This document shows positions 34,538 through 44,451 of a stretch of DNA of 64,000 bases, one piece after another; position 1 is the stretch's first letter, and every line of letters begins with the position of its first letter. The DNA is from Gloeothece verrucosa PCC 7822 (GTDB taxonomy: Bacteria; Cyanobacteriota; Cyanobacteriia; Cyanobacteriales; Microcystaceae). Both the position numbers and the translations under genes were made by a program. The stretch spans positions 3,470,300 to 3,534,299 of the forward strand of contig NC_014501.1 of NCBI RefSeq assembly GCF_000147335.1, in the 5' to 3' direction. Below the pieces are notes generated by a model. The model was not told the DNA's origin and searched no databases. It saw nothing but the letters and a program-made list of their open reading frames with translations.

Positions 34538-35578
34538 ATGGCAACGATCTTATCAATTGAAACAAGTTGTGACGAAACGGCGGTTGCAATCGTAAACAAT
34601 CGTAACATTTATAGCAATATTGTCGCCTCTCAAATTGACCTGCATCGAACTTATGGCGGGGTTGTTCCAGAGGTAGCATCCCGTCAACATCTAGAAACCA
34701 TTAATCTTTGTATTGAACAGGCATTATCAGAAGCCGCCTTAGACTGGGAGCAAATTGATGCGATCGCGGCAACAGTAGCACCGGGTTTAGTGGGGGCGTT
34801 AATGGTGGGGGTAAGTGCCGCCAAAACCCTAGCCATTTTATATCAAAAACCTTTTCTAGGGGTTCATCATCTCGAAGGACATATTTATGCCTCTTACCTC
34901 AGTGAAGCCCAATTACAGCCGCCTTTTTTATGTTTATTGGTATCTGGAGGACATACCAGTCTAATCTATGTCAAAGATTGTGGAGTCTATGAAATGTTAG
35001 GTACTACGCGAGATGACGCAGCCGGAGAAGCTTTTGATAAAGTGGCGCGGCAACTAAAATTAAGTTATCCAGGTGGACCCATTATTGATCGCATGGCCCA
35101 GACTGGCAATAGTCAAGCCTTTGCTTTACCAGAGGGTAGAGTTTCCTTACCCACAGGCGGATATCACCCCTATGATTCAAGTTTTAGCGGCTTAAAAACT
35201 GCTGTATTGCGCTTAGTTCAAAAATTAGAACAAGAAAATCAATCTTTGCCCATTAATGATTTAGCCGCCAGTTTTCAGGATACGGTGGCGCGTTCTTTGA
35301 CTAAAAGAACCATTGCCTGTGCGTTAGACTATGGGTTAAATACTATTGCTGTCGGTGGAGGAGTCGGCGCGAACAGTGGCTTAAGAAAACATCTAACCGC
35401 CGCCGCAACTGAACATAATCTGACGGTCTATTTTCCCCCTCTAAAACTCTGTACCGATAATGCGGCTATGATTGGTTGTGCGGCAGCCGATCATTTTAAC
35501 CGAGGACATATTTCTCCCCTATCTTTGGGTGTTCAATCTCGTTTAGCCATTACTGATGTTATGAAGCTTTATGAGTGA
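34538..35578 (+). CDS. tsaD: tRNA N6-adenosine threonylcarbamoyltransferase
   Basis: The 346-residue enzyme attaches the threonylcarbamoyl group to A37 of ANN-reading tRNAs, working with TsaB and TsaE. The start ([18 protein letters not shown]) is typical, and the metal-binding HHLEGHIY is near 111-118. The nucleotide part includes SGGHTSLI and [13 protein letters not shown]. Length fits the bacterial family. Its promoter shares the gap with psaF. Confidence 0.96.
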   Translation: MATILSIETSCDETAVAIVNNRNIYSNIVASQIDLHRTYGGVVPEVASRQHLETINLCIEQALSEAALDWEQIDAIAATVAPGLVGALMVGVSAAKTLAILYQKPFLGVHHLEGHIYASYLSEAQLQPPFLCLLVSGGHTSLIYVKDCGVYEMLGTTRDDAAGEAFDKVARQLKLSYPGGPIIDRMAQTGNSQAFALPEGRVSLPTGGYHPYDSSFSGLKTAVLRLVQKLEQENQSLPINDLAASFQDTVARSLTKRTIACALDYGLNTIAVGGGVGANSGLRKHLTAAATEHNLTVYFPPLKLCTDNAAMIGCAAADHFNRGHISPLSLGVQSRLAITDVMKLYE

Positions 35579-35655
35579 GGAATAATCGAACCTTTACCGA
35601 AGAACCAGATAGGGATTAAAAATGCAAATTGTTGAACTAATAAGGAATTAAGTTC

Positions 35656-36441
35656 ATGTTTTTTATCCAGATTTTTCTGCAAGTAAGTTGGCTTATGGCT
35701 GATGCGTTTCAAGGAATGACTCAAAAATTTGATTGGGATAAATATATTCAGGATGCTGTCCAATCGACCCAAAATACTCTCGATAGTTTTCGCTCTCATG
35801 CCGGACAGACTCTAGACGATTTTTTGTCAAATCCTCAAAATTACCTGAGAGACTTTACCGCCGAAAACTTTCCGGATTTAGGGTCAAAGTTATCCCCCAT
35901 TACCACAACGCTCACCGACTGGAAAATTTCTATAAGCCAGAAGTTAGAGCAAATTTTATCCAACTATTCAGCCGGTTATATTAACGATTTAGCCCAGAAA
36001 AGTCGAATTTTTCTCGAAGATAAATTATCGAGAACTCAAGAGGTTTTGAGTCAATGGAAAACTCATTTAGATCAGGCTTTAAATCCCCTTTTATCAAATC
36101 CGCAGCCAACCTTAGATCATTTCGTGAGGGAAATTTCCAATTTTTTAGAGCCAAAGTTAGAGCAAATTAAGTCTTTAATCAGTGATTTTTGGCAATCAGC
36201 TAGTCAAGGGATTTTAGAGAACTTGGGTAACCCTAATAACTGGAATGGAGAGACTATAGGTAGAGCCGTTGAAAATGTCTTTTCAAGTATAACTAAGTCA
36301 ATCTTTTTTATCGTAGAACAATCCATCAAAGGAATTTGGCAAGGGGTTTCTGCTTCTGTCCATGATATTTGGGGAATTATAGCTCTGTTAGTGATTGGAC
36401 TGTTTATTATTATGATTTTGCGCTGGCAATTTGTTCGCTAA
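35656..36441 (+). CDS. Hypothetical membrane-anchored helical protein
   Basis: The 261-residue protein is unrecognised. A short hydrophobic start (MFFIQIFLQVSWLM) precedes a long amphipathic helical body with repeated features such as TLDSFRSHAGQTLDDFLSNP and LDQALNPLLSNPQPTLDHF, each followed by an L-EPKLEQI-like phrase. The end (about 236-257, IWGIIALLVIGLFIIMIL) is one membrane helix. I chose 35656 because GGAATTAAG lies just upstream; Met14 at 35695 is an alternative. It could be a membrane-associated helical bundle, perhaps apolipoprotein-like; no function can be given. Confidence 0.65.
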   Translation: MFFIQIFLQVSWLMADAFQGMTQKFDWDKYIQDAVQSTQNTLDSFRSHAGQTLDDFLSNPQNYLRDFTAENFPDLGSKLSPITTTLTDWKISISQKLEQILSNYSAGYINDLAQKSRIFLEDKLSRTQEVLSQWKTHLDQALNPLLSNPQPTLDHFVREISNFLEPKLEQIKSLISDFWQSASQGILENLGNPNNWNGETIGRAVENVFSSITKSIFFIVEQSIKGIWQGVSASVHDIWGIIALLVIGLFIIMILRWQFVR

Positions 36442-36621
36442 TACCTGTAAGCGGCTCTATTCCCCCTTTATCCCCCAAGAGAAAATCTCTGTTATCACGA
36501 GCCGGTATGAGCCGCTAATTTAGCCTTGAGAGCGTCAAATTTAAAATCTTTCTCAACAAGTGCAACTATCCCGGGTTCAAATTCGTCTTAGCTGACTGTT
36601 CAAATATCATTAAAAGTTTTG

Positions 36622-38412
36622 ATGCCCGATTTTAAGTTATTATTGAAGACGAAAATTACCCAACAGTTTTCGACCAACTCATCTCTAAGCTTTGCTAAAA
36701 AATATCACACTTTCTGGCTTTACTTGAGTCTATTTTTTTCGGCTTTTTATAGCCATTTTGCTTTACAAGAAGCTTTTTCCCAAAAATATATTATTCAAGA
36801 TGATGCTCGTCAACATGTATTTTGGATGGCGCGATTTGTTGACGCAGAATTGTTTCCCAAGGATATTATTGCTGATTACTTTCAAGAATCGGCTCCCATC
36901 GGCTATACAAAACTCTATCAATTTTTTGCTCTTTTAGGAATAGACCCCATTCTTTTACATAAATTATTACCGTTCGTTTTAGGACTAATTGCAACTCTTT
37001 ATATATTTCGGCTAACCCTAGAAATTTTACCCTTACCTTTTGCAGGATTTTCTGCCGCTATTTTCCTTAATCAAAGTTTGTGGACAAGAGATGATTTAGT
37101 ATCGGCGACACCAGCCGCTTTTGCCGTTCCTTTCTTATGTTGTTTCCTCTATTATTACATCAAAGAAAAAAAATTACAGACTCTTTTTTGTATGGGGCTG
37201 CTGGGCTTGTTTTATCCTCAGTGTTTACTTTTAGCGGCTGGATTAGTTGGGCTTCGTTTATTTCGTTTTGGCCAAAGAAAACTTTATTTATCAACTGAAA
37301 AGGATGATTATGTATGGATATTGTCTGCGGGTTTAGTTACTTTAATTGTTCTGCTACCTTATCTAATTTATCCGTCTCCTTTTGGAGAAGTTATTACCAA
37401 AGTTGAAGCGAAAAAACTACCGGTCTTTAGTTCTAAAGGTTGGTCGGCTTTTTTCAATCCTGAACCGATGCAATACTGGTTTTGTGGGAAACGTAGTGGT
37501 TTTATCCCTACCGACTGGTGTCGCCTTTATAGACGAGGTTTTGAATTATTACCTCCTCAAGTCTTTTTATGTTTTCTTCTCCCTGTGGTGCTGCAATTTT
37601 TTAAAAAACTCTCTTTTTCCTTAGAATTTTATCCCCAAAAAGGATTATTGATTAGAAATTTTGCCTTGATTTCTTTGGGGTTCTTTTTGCTGGCTCATGC
37701 TGTAGCTTTTAAGCTTCATTTGCCCAATCGTTATACAGAACATAGCTTTAAAATAATTTTTGCTGTCGGTGCGGCTATATCTCTAGCCATAGGATTAATA
37801 ACACTCTTGCACCAACGGTCAGTATTAACTCATAAATTAATCACAACAACTTTTTTATTATTAATTATTATTTACCTGCCGGTAGGCTACCCAATGTTAC
37901 TGAATGCAAGCGGCTATACTTTTCCTTCAAGTGATTATATCGAGGGAAAATATCCTGAGCTTTATGACTTTCTTAAAAAACAGCAAAAAGATAGTTTAGT
38001 TGCTTCTCTAGTTCCTGAAGCCAACAATTTACCCAGTTTTACGCACCGTTCTATTTTAGTGGGAGGAAGTGGGTATGCTCTCCCCTATCATCCAGAATTT
38101 TTTGCCGAAATGGAAAAACGAACCATAGCATTAATTCAAGCTCAGTATAGTAGCGATTTTGAAGAGGTATCTAATTTTATCAATCAATATGGGATCGATT
38201 TTTGGTTAGTGGATAAATCAGCCTTCACTGAAGAGTATATACAACAAGATGAATGGTTAAAGGCATTTGCTCATCATATTAATCCCCAAGAACTCCTAAA
38301 TTATAAAAAAACTGCAATTGTGGGAAAATCTCTGGAGAGTTGCGGCGTGATACAAAAAGAGTCGCTAGTATTAATCGATGTCAAATGTCTTATGAGAGTC
38401 AATCAATCTTAA
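36622..38412 (+). CDS. Polytopic membrane protein, possible GT-C-type
   Basis: The 596-residue protein has roughly ten or more membrane helices between 20 and 410, then a soluble C-terminal part. I start at ATG 36622; the TTG one codon earlier is less likely. An early acidic loop, QDDARQHVFWMARF near 60, resembles the first extracytoplasmic loop motif of GT-C glycosyltransferases, which use lipid-linked sugars. A serine-rich soluble tail with DYIEGKYPELYDFLKK follows. No close neighbour points to its pathway. The GT-C idea is an inference from topology. Confidence 0.7.
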   Translation: MPDFKLLLKTKITQQFSTNSSLSFAKKYHTFWLYLSLFFSAFYSHFALQEAFSQKYIIQDDARQHVFWMARFVDAELFPKDIIADYFQESAPIGYTKLYQFFALLGIDPILLHKLLPFVLGLIATLYIFRLTLEILPLPFAGFSAAIFLNQSLWTRDDLVSATPAAFAVPFLCCFLYYYIKEKKLQTLFCMGLLGLFYPQCLLLAAGLVGLRLFRFGQRKLYLSTEKDDYVWILSAGLVTLIVLLPYLIYPSPFGEVITKVEAKKLPVFSSKGWSAFFNPEPMQYWFCGKRSGFIPTDWCRLYRRGFELLPPQVFLCFLLPVVLQFFKKLSFSLEFYPQKGLLIRNFALISLGFFLLAHAVAFKLHLPNRYTEHSFKIIFAVGAAISLAIGLITLLHQRSVLTHKLITTTFLLLIIIYLPVGYPMLLNASGYTFPSSDYIEGKYPELYDFLKKQQKDSLVASLVPEANNLPSFTHRSILVGGSGYALPYHPEFFAEMEKRTIALIQAQYSSDFEEVSNFINQYGIDFWLVDKSAFTEEYIQQDEWLKAFAHHINPQELLNYKKTAIVGKSLESCGVIQKESLVLIDVKCLMRVNQS

Positions 38413-38495
38413 GAAAATATTTGCTCAAGGTATTTGAAAACGACTATTTATCCTAAATTCCCTTTATGTGTCAGGATAGGAAAAGGGAAAAAAGG

Positions 38496-39464
38496 ATGTC
38501 AACAGTAGTGGAAATTACATTTTTAGGAACCAGTTCAGGAGTTCCAACCCGATCTCGGAACGTATCTAGTGTAGCTTTGCGGCTTCCCCAACGAGGAGAA
38601 GTCTGGTTATTTGACTGTGGAGAAGGAACTCAACATCAACTGTTACGCAGCGAGATCAAAACCTCTCAACTGCGACGCATTTTTATCACTCATCTACACG
38701 GCGATCATATTTTTGGTTTAATGGGATTACTGGCTAGTTGTGGATTAGCGGGTACTGCTCAACCGGTTGATCTTTATGGTCCAACAGGATTAAAAGACTA
38801 TATCCAAGCTTGTTCTAAATATTCCTATACTCATTTTGGCAACCGGGTACAGGTTCATACGGTGCAACCGGGTGTAGTCTATGAGGACGAAGAATATACC
38901 GTTAGTTGTGGGTTACTAAAGCATCGTATCCCCGCCTATGGCTATCGAATTGCAGAAAAAGACCGGCCAGGACGGTTTAATGTGGAAAAAGCCAAAGCGC
39001 TTGGCATTCCTCCGGGGCGAATTTATGGACAACTCAAAAACGGAGAAACGGTTACTTTAGCTGATGGGAGAATTATTCGAGGACAAGATTTATGTGGTCC
39101 CACTGAAAGCGGCCGTAAATTGGTCTATTGTACTGACACCGTTTTTTGTGAGAGTGCCGTAGAAATTGCCCAAGAAGCAGATGTTTTAATTCACGAAGCA
39201 ACCTTTGCTCATCAAGATGCTCAACTGGCTTTTGAACGTCTTCATTCTACCTCGACGATGGCGGCTCAGGTGGCTTTAGCCGCAGGAGTCAAACTTTTAA
39301 TCATGACTCATTTTAGTCCTCGTTATGCTCCCGGTAATGAATTAGATGTTAATAATTTACTAGAAGAAGCGCGTGCAATTTTTCCTAACACTAAATTAGC
39401 TTATGATTTTTTCAGTTACGAGATTCCTCGCCATCGTAGCGATCAATTGGCTGAGATTTCTTAG
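38496..39464 (+). CDS. rnz: Ribonuclease Z
   Basis: The 322-residue protein is the beta-lactamase-fold endonuclease that trims tRNA 3' ends. The start MSTVVEITFLGTSSGVPT at 38496 fits the family better than the in-frame ATG ten codons upstream, and AAAAGG precedes it. The zinc motif THLHGDHIFGL is at about 63-73, and the exosite and HEATFAH near 247 also match. The 3' end overlaps the convergent zinc-ribbon gene by 53 bp. Confidence 0.94.
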   Translation: MSTVVEITFLGTSSGVPTRSRNVSSVALRLPQRGEVWLFDCGEGTQHQLLRSEIKTSQLRRIFITHLHGDHIFGLMGLLASCGLAGTAQPVDLYGPTGLKDYIQACSKYSYTHFGNRVQVHTVQPGVVYEDEEYTVSCGLLKHRIPAYGYRIAEKDRPGRFNVEKAKALGIPPGRIYGQLKNGETVTLADGRIIRGQDLCGPTESGRKLVYCTDTVFCESAVEIAQEADVLIHEATFAHQDAQLAFERLHSTSTMAAQVALAAGVKLLIMTHFSPRYAPGNELDVNNLLEEARAIFPNTKLAYDFFSYEIPRHRSDQLAEIS

Positions 39465-39897
39465 GAATAATTTTATATTCTCTTTTTTGCAAACGTTGAG
39501 TCAGGTTATTTAAACGCTCCCTTGTATCCACAGGCGAACGAGGGAGAGGCAGTTCTGTATTAGGCCAAAGTGGAATATCGCTACAGGGACATTCTGGACA
39601 AGGTTGTCCCAACTGACGAACCGGAACCGGCATTTGGCATCTGGCACAGTCAATAATTTCCCAAGCCGGACTGAGCAATTGTTGAATTGTTTGATTAGTT
39701 CCTTCTAAATAACAATCTCCGCTTTTAGGATCAATTAAACGTTCCCAACAGTTTTCAAACTCCGAAGAGTAGCTATTTTCAGAAAAAATTGGCTTGGGAA
39801 GCAATTGTTCTCGTCCATTACGGAGTAAAACTTTTTTGCCTAGTTGAAACCAATAGGCAAGATAGAGTTTTACTTGTTGTTCTGTTGCCATACTCAT
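39412..39897 (-). CDS. Conserved hypothetical protein with a zinc-ribbon-like motif
   Basis: The 161-residue protein starts MSMATEQQVKLYLAYWFQLGKK, a cyanobacterial type I have not seen named. Cysteines in ECARC-like IDCARCQMPV and in QPCPECPC (about 93-120) can form one zinc ribbon. The C-terminus is basic. Its last 17 codons run antisense to the end of rnz. Met3 is an alternative start. Confidence 0.75.
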   Translation of the reverse strand: MSMATEQQVKLYLAYWFQLGKKVLLRNGREQLLPKPIFSENSYSSEFENCWERLIDPKSGDCYLEGTNQTIQQLLSPAWEIIDCARCQMPVPVRQLGQPCPECPCSDIPLWPNTELPLPRSPVDTRERLNNLTQRLQKREYKIIPKKSQPIDRYDGEESRN

Positions 39898-40140
39898 ATA
39901 TATATTGCTGTTCGAGTTGTACTATTTTTAAGTCCTATTTTTATACTAACGTGAAGCAGATGTTATCGTTTCTTAAAATAAGATTAGCCTAGCCGTATTA
40001 CTGGTAATATATACTTAAAAAAAAACTCAGGTGTACAGATAGCCAAAATTTCTGCGCTAAAATCCTGAAAGTCGCTACAAATAGCTAATCTGAATTGATC
40101 AAAGCTGTTTTTTAAGCTTTCTTTAACTCATCAGATTAAT

Positions 40141-40725
40141 TTAAGCAATAAAATCATCACTTTGTTGATTTTTTATTAAAGGTTGTCCTAATTGAGACAA
40201 GTTGAGAACATGACCTCCCGTAACCAAATAGACAACATCTGCTATAATTCCAATCTGTCTAATCAAATGACCAAGGCGATCACGAAAAAGCCGCCCCACA
40301 GGATAAGCAGGCACAACTCCCCAGCCAGTCTCTTCTGCCACTAAAATCACCTCTACCTGAGATTGTTGTAAACTGGTCAGTAACTCAAGGGAGATCTGTT
40401 GCCAACTCGCACCATCTTCATTTAAACAATTGCTAACCCAAGTTCCCAAAGAATCTACGATCAAACAATGCGGCGCTTTAGCTTGGGCGATGGTGGTGGC
40501 TAATTCTAGAGGAATTTCTTTTGTTTGCCAATGGGTAGGCCGTCTTAGACGATGCTGGTTAAGCCGCGCTTCCCATTCTAGATCAGTGGAGTCTCGATAA
40601 GCAGTGGCTATATAAGTGACGGGATCATTCTTCAGTGCGGCTAATTGTTCGGCCCATTCGCTTTTACCTGAACGAGCAGCACCAGTTACGAGAATAATTT
40701 TTCTTCGGGAAATTTGCTGATTCAT
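40141..40725 (-). CDS. cobU: Adenosylcobinamide kinase / guanylyltransferase
   Basis: The 194-residue bifunctional enzyme phosphorylates adenosylcobinamide and transfers GMP to it in cobalamin nucleotide-loop assembly. The P-loop GAARSGKSEWAE is at about 15-26. RPTHWQTKE carries the conserved His-Trp region, followed by LIVDSLGTWVSNCL and VAEETGWGVVPAYPVGRLFRD. All are family signatures. Other cob genes are absent from the window. It is divergent from the GT2 gene at 40868. Confidence 0.94.
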   Translation of the reverse strand: MNQQISRRKIILVTGAARSGKSEWAEQLAALKNDPVTYIATAYRDSTDLEWEARLNQHRLRRPTHWQTKEIPLELATTIAQAKAPHCLIVDSLGTWVSNCLNEDGASWQQISLELLTSLQQSQVEVILVAEETGWGVVPAYPVGRLFRDRLGHLIRQIGIIADVVYLVTGGHVLNLSQLGQPLIKNQQSDDFIA

Positions 40726-40867
40726 AAACTCTATAGAGTATAGTAAAATCGAGACAACAGATCAACGATCACCTTGATTTTTTTGGACTAAACCTCGTGA
40801 TCGTCTTGGAAACGAGCCTAAACTAGGATTATCAGCCAAGTAATTTAATAATAATGGTCCTTCAACT

Positions 40868-41812
40868 ATGTCTATTGAATTAAATAAAATTCCCGTATCC
40901 GTAATTATACCGGCAAAAAATGAAGAATTAAATTTGCCTGCCTGTTTAGAAAGTGTTGCTCGAGCCGATGAAATATTTGTTGTAGATTCTCAAAGCAGCG
41001 ATCACAGTGGAGAAATTACTCGCCATTATGGAGCTAATCTTGTCCAATTTTATTTTAATGGAGGTTGGCCAAAAAAGAAAAATTGGTCATTAGAAAATCT
41101 GCCCCTACGCAATGAATGGATTTTAATAGTAGACTGTGATGAACGCATTCCTTCAGAACTCTGGGATGAGATAGCTATAGCCATACAAAATCCTGAGTAC
41201 AATGGTTACTATCTCAATCGAAAAGTCTTTTTTCTCGGTAAATGGATACGTTACGGGGGAAAATATCCCGATTGGAATTTAAGACTATTTAAACACAAGT
41301 TAGGACGTTACGAAAATTTAAAAACCGAAGACATTCCCAATACCGGCGATAACGAAGTTCATGAACACGTGATTTTACAAGGCAAAGTGGGCTATCTCAA
41401 AAATGATATGCTACACATTGATTTTCGGGATATTTATCATTGGTTAGAAAGACATAACCGTTACTCTAACTGGGAAGCCAGAGTTTATTATAATCTTTTA
41501 AGCGGACAAGGAAATGAGGGAACAATTGGCTCAAATCTGTTTGGAGATGCTGTACAGCGTAAACGTTTTTTAAAGAAAATTTGGGTGCGTCTTCCGTTTA
41601 AACCTTTGTTACGTTTTATCCTATTTTATATTATTCGCCTGGGTTTCTTAGATGGCAAAGCCGGCTATATTTATGCACGTTTATTAAGTCAATATGAATA
41701 TCAAATCGGAGTAAAATTATACGAGTTACGAAATTTTGGAGGTGCTTTAAATATTGCTAATTTGTCTCAGTCTGCCCCCGTTCAAGCTAAATCTGAAGTC
41801 TTAACCCGCTAA
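40868..41812 (+). CDS. Glycosyltransferase family 2 (WaaE/LgtF-like)
   Basis: The 314-residue GT2 enzyme begins VSVIIPAKNEELNLPACLES. Its DxD region is IVDCDERIP near 79, and the diagnostic WSLENLPLRNEW and HEHVILQG stretches place it near the WaaE/KdtX group that adds sugars to lipopolysaccharide core or exopolysaccharide. Its stop shares one base with the start of a WcaF-like acetyltransferase (TAATG), so the two are coupled. Together they suggest decoration of a surface polysaccharide. Similar pairs occur in cyanobacterial hormogonium-polysaccharide loci (inference). Confidence 0.88.
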   Translation: MSIELNKIPVSVIIPAKNEELNLPACLESVARADEIFVVDSQSSDHSGEITRHYGANLVQFYFNGGWPKKKNWSLENLPLRNEWILIVDCDERIPSELWDEIAIAIQNPEYNGYYLNRKVFFLGKWIRYGGKYPDWNLRLFKHKLGRYENLKTEDIPNTGDNEVHEHVILQGKVGYLKNDMLHIDFRDIYHWLERHNRYSNWEARVYYNLLSGQGNEGTIGSNLFGDAVQRKRFLKKIWVRLPFKPLLRFILFYIIRLGFLDGKAGYIYARLLSQYEYQIGVKLYELRNFGGALNIANLSQSAPVQAKSEVLTR

Positions 41813-42405
41813 TGGAATTTAATACTGATCTTCCTCCGATTTTAAACGCCCAACCTTTGGTAGATTTGCGGAAATACGACCAAGCCGGGTTTGATCGCGG
41901 TCGTCCGGGATGGTTGATTTTAATCTGGTGGTTGGTGCAGGCGATGGTTTTTCCTCTGAGTCTTCACAATTTAAACGCTATACGCTGCTGGATGTTGCGG
42001 CTATTCGGTGCAAAAATTGGTAAGGGAGTAATTATTCGTCCCACCGCCCGCTTTACTTATCCCTGGAAAGTAGAAATCGGAGACAACTGTTGGATTGGGG
42101 ATGATGTGGTAATTTATAGTTTGGATTGGATTAAAATTGGAACTCAAGCTGTAATTTCCCAAAAATGTTACTTATGTACTGGCAGCCATGATATAGAAGA
42201 TGAAGCCTTTAGACTGATGACAGCACCCATTAATATTGGCAATGGGGCTTGGATAGCGACAGATTGTTTTATTGCACCTGGCGTTAATATAGGAGCTAAT
42301 GCTGTTATCGGGGCTAGAAGTAGCGTTTTTAGTAATATCCCTTCCCAACAAGTGGCTTGGGGAACTCCTTGCCGCCCAAGATATGAACGTCAGATGAGAA
42401 AATAA
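41812..42405 (+). CDS. WcaF-like O-acetyltransferase (left-handed beta-helix)
   Basis: The 197-residue protein has the hexapeptide-repeat fold of colanic-acid acetyltransferase WcaF: IGKGVIIRPTARFTYPWKVEIG and IGDDVVIYSLDWIKIG, then GAWIATDCFIAPGVNIGANAVIGA. The active-site His is likely in GSHDIED near 128. It would O-acetylate a surface sugar chain using acetyl-CoA. It is translationally coupled to the upstream GT2 gene. Confidence 0.88.
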   Translation: MEFNTDLPPILNAQPLVDLRKYDQAGFDRGRPGWLILIWWLVQAMVFPLSLHNLNAIRCWMLRLFGAKIGKGVIIRPTARFTYPWKVEIGDNCWIGDDVVIYSLDWIKIGTQAVISQKCYLCTGSHDIEDEAFRLMTAPINIGNGAWIATDCFIAPGVNIGANAVIGARSSVFSNIPSQQVAWGTPCRPRYERQMRK

Positions 42406-42463
42406 TGATCAATATTGTTTCGAGTTCACCCAATATACACAATACTTTTATTAACTTAAAAAA

Positions 42464-43183
42464 GTGTATCGATTAGTCATTGAACCGACACAACAACAAC
42501 AAGAATGGGTAAACTTAACTCATGATCAACAGCATTATCTTAAACGGGTACTGAGATTAAAAGACGGTGATCCTTTGATCATTATGAATGGACAAGGAAA
42601 AGCTTGGAAGGCAATTTTACAAGGAACCTCAGCCCAACTTCTAGAAACCTTAACTGAATCAACAGAATTAGCACTTAACTTAAGCCTGTTGATCGCCTTA
42701 CCCAAAGGCAGTGGTTTTGAAGAGATCGTGCGCGGTTGTACCGAATTAGGTGTTACCACCTTTATTCCTGTAATCAGTGAACGGACATTACTCAATCCTA
42801 GTGCCCAAAAAATTGAACGTTGGCGTAAAATTGCCTTAGAAGCGGCGGAACAATCCGAAAGACAAATCGTTCCTCAAATCCTTGAACCCATCAAGTTTTC
42901 CATCGCATTAACAAAAGTAAAAGAAGTAAAGACAGATAAATATATTTGTGTTACTCGTAGAGAAACAGATCATTTATTCAGCTATTTAACTAAGCCGCTT
43001 TTAAATCCTCAAATCATTGCCACCGGGCCCGAAGGAGGATGGACAACTGGAGAAATTGATTTAGCCATCAGTGCTGGTTTTCAACCCGTTTCTTTAGGAC
43101 CTCGCATTCTACGCGCTATTACTGCCCCTGTTTATGTGGCTTCTCTTGTCAGTGCTATGGTGGACACTCAATCGTTTTCTTAG
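42464..43183 (+). CDS. rsmE: 16S rRNA (uracil-1498-N3) methyltransferase
   Basis: The 239-residue SPOUT methyltransferase acts on U1498 of 16S rRNA. The start is GTG at 42464 (VYRLVIEP), with no strong ribosome site. An RNA-binding PUA-like part precedes the knot. The SAM-binding knot shows ATGPEGGWTTGEIDLA and LGPRILRAITAP near the end. It is followed after 9 bp by a TPR gene, probably co-transcribed. Confidence 0.93.
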   Translation: MYRLVIEPTQQQQEWVNLTHDQQHYLKRVLRLKDGDPLIIMNGQGKAWKAILQGTSAQLLETLTESTELALNLSLLIALPKGSGFEEIVRGCTELGVTTFIPVISERTLLNPSAQKIERWRKIALEAAEQSERQIVPQILEPIKFSIALTKVKEVKTDKYICVTRRETDHLFSYLTKPLLNPQIIATGPEGGWTTGEIDLAISAGFQPVSLGPRILRAITAPVYVASLVSAMVDTQSFS

Positions 43184-43192
43184 GTATGATTT

Positions 43193-44314
43193 ATGTATAA
43201 TGATGTTGCCGAAGCGATCGAAAATCAAGATTATCAATCTGCCCAAGAACTCCTACAACAAATTGGAAAAGAAGACTCAGATAACCCTTGGTTTCAATTT
43301 TATATAGCCCGTTTAGACGAAGCACGAGCAAATTTAGCTCAAGCTCATCAACAATACCGGCAATTGCTGCTTTCCTCTCCTAATCCTAAAATTGTTGCTC
43401 TGGCTCGTCAAGGGATTAACCGCATTAGCGAACTCGAAGATCGAGAACTTCAAATAGCCAAAGCGCAACGTCAAGAAATCTTAGCAAAACTTAACAGTGA
43501 GCCGGGCAATACTGAACCTGGCATATTAATTTTAGAACCGATCCCGAATGAATTAAAACAAAAGGCTGCCCTTGCCTTTGCAAAAATTATGAATTTAGAC
43601 CCTTATAGCGCCCGCTTACAATTGCCAAGTCGAGTTTGGCGGTTGTATCGCACTGGTAATATTGGGGAAATGCGCTATTATCAAGAACTGCTCACCAAAG
43701 CTGAAATCCCCTGTTTTTCTGCTTCGCTGCCAGAAATTAAACGGTTTCAAGTATATGAAATTAAATATTTAGACTCAGTATCTCCCCAAGTAACAGCCGT
43801 TTATAAGCCCAAAAAAGGAGAGTCAGAAACCATTACCTTTGATTGGTCTATGGTCACTCAACGGGTAGAAGGTCGCCTTCCTATTTTTGAAGAATGTATA
43901 GACATCGATGCTAAACGTCAACTACAACGAAAGACTAAAACCCTAGATTATATCCAAGTCTGCGATCTCCATCTTAAAGCTAACTGGGGTGCCGAACGAG
44001 TTCCGCACTCTTGTATTATTCGTTTATGGGACCAAAACTACGAGTTTCAAAAAGGGGTTAATTTTTCATCAGCGCAGCACACGGGTGAACCAAAAACCAC
44101 TAGCGATAATTGGAAACAGTTAAATCAATACTTAAACCAGCAGTTACCCCAAGTGCCGGTCTGGTCAGATTTTAACCATTTTGCTGAAACCGCTCTAGAT
44201 TTTCAAGAAATGCTTAAATTAATAGAACCTCATATTACCCTACTACGCCCAGAAGAAACCCCTTGGGATGCGGCTTTTGAGCTTTATAGCCGCTTGGTTT
44301 TTATCCACGAATAA
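43193..44314 (+). CDS. TPR-type conserved cyanobacterial protein
   Basis: The 373-residue cytoplasmic protein has TPR-like helices at the N-terminus (about 1-85; AIENQDYQSAQELLQQIG, FQFYIARLDEARANLAQAH). A larger alpha/beta part follows (IMNLDPYSARLQLPSRVWRLYRTG, then FDWSMVTQRVEGRLPIFEE). It is a cyanobacterial conserved unknown. It follows rsmE after 9 bp, which suggests co-transcription rather than a shared job. Confidence 0.8.
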   Translation: MYNDVAEAIENQDYQSAQELLQQIGKEDSDNPWFQFYIARLDEARANLAQAHQQYRQLLLSSPNPKIVALARQGINRISELEDRELQIAKAQRQEILAKLNSEPGNTEPGILILEPIPNELKQKAALAFAKIMNLDPYSARLQLPSRVWRLYRTGNIGEMRYYQELLTKAEIPCFSASLPEIKRFQVYEIKYLDSVSPQVTAVYKPKKGESETITFDWSMVTQRVEGRLPIFEECIDIDAKRQLQRKTKTLDYIQVCDLHLKANWGAERVPHSCIIRLWDQNYEFQKGVNFSSAQHTGEPKTTSDNWKQLNQYLNQQLPQVPVWSDFNHFAETALDFQEMLKLIEPHITLLRPEETPWDAAFELYSRLVFIHE

Positions 44315-44330
44315 ATGTTAGCTTAATAAA

Positions 44331-44399
44331 GACCCCGCTCCTTGGTAGACCCTTCCTGCGGTCAGGACTTCGGCTGAAGCCTTCAACGGTGGGGTTTAA
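44331..44399. repeat. GC-rich imperfect palindrome, related to 13749-13808
   Basis: GACCCCGCTCC at the left and GGTGGGGTTTA at the right can pair, and an internal CTTC-GGCT-GAAG hairpin is perfect. GACTTCGGCT and GGTGGGGTTTA are shared with the other copy. It lies downstream of the TPR gene and could double as its terminator. Confidence 0.45.
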
Positions 44400-44451
44400 A
44401 TAAACCATTCGAAAATTAATCACAGAGAACCTCTATTAAAGCGTTGGTGTG

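Noticed and set aside
36530..36600. tRNA-like GGGTTCAAATTC
   Set aside because: The flanking bases do not form a five-pair T stem, and no acceptor or anticodon arm could be matched.
38466..38495. Ten-codon upstream start of rnz
   Set aside because: Homologous proteins start near ITFLGTSSG; the extra CQDRKREKR residues look like leader sequence with the ribosome site.
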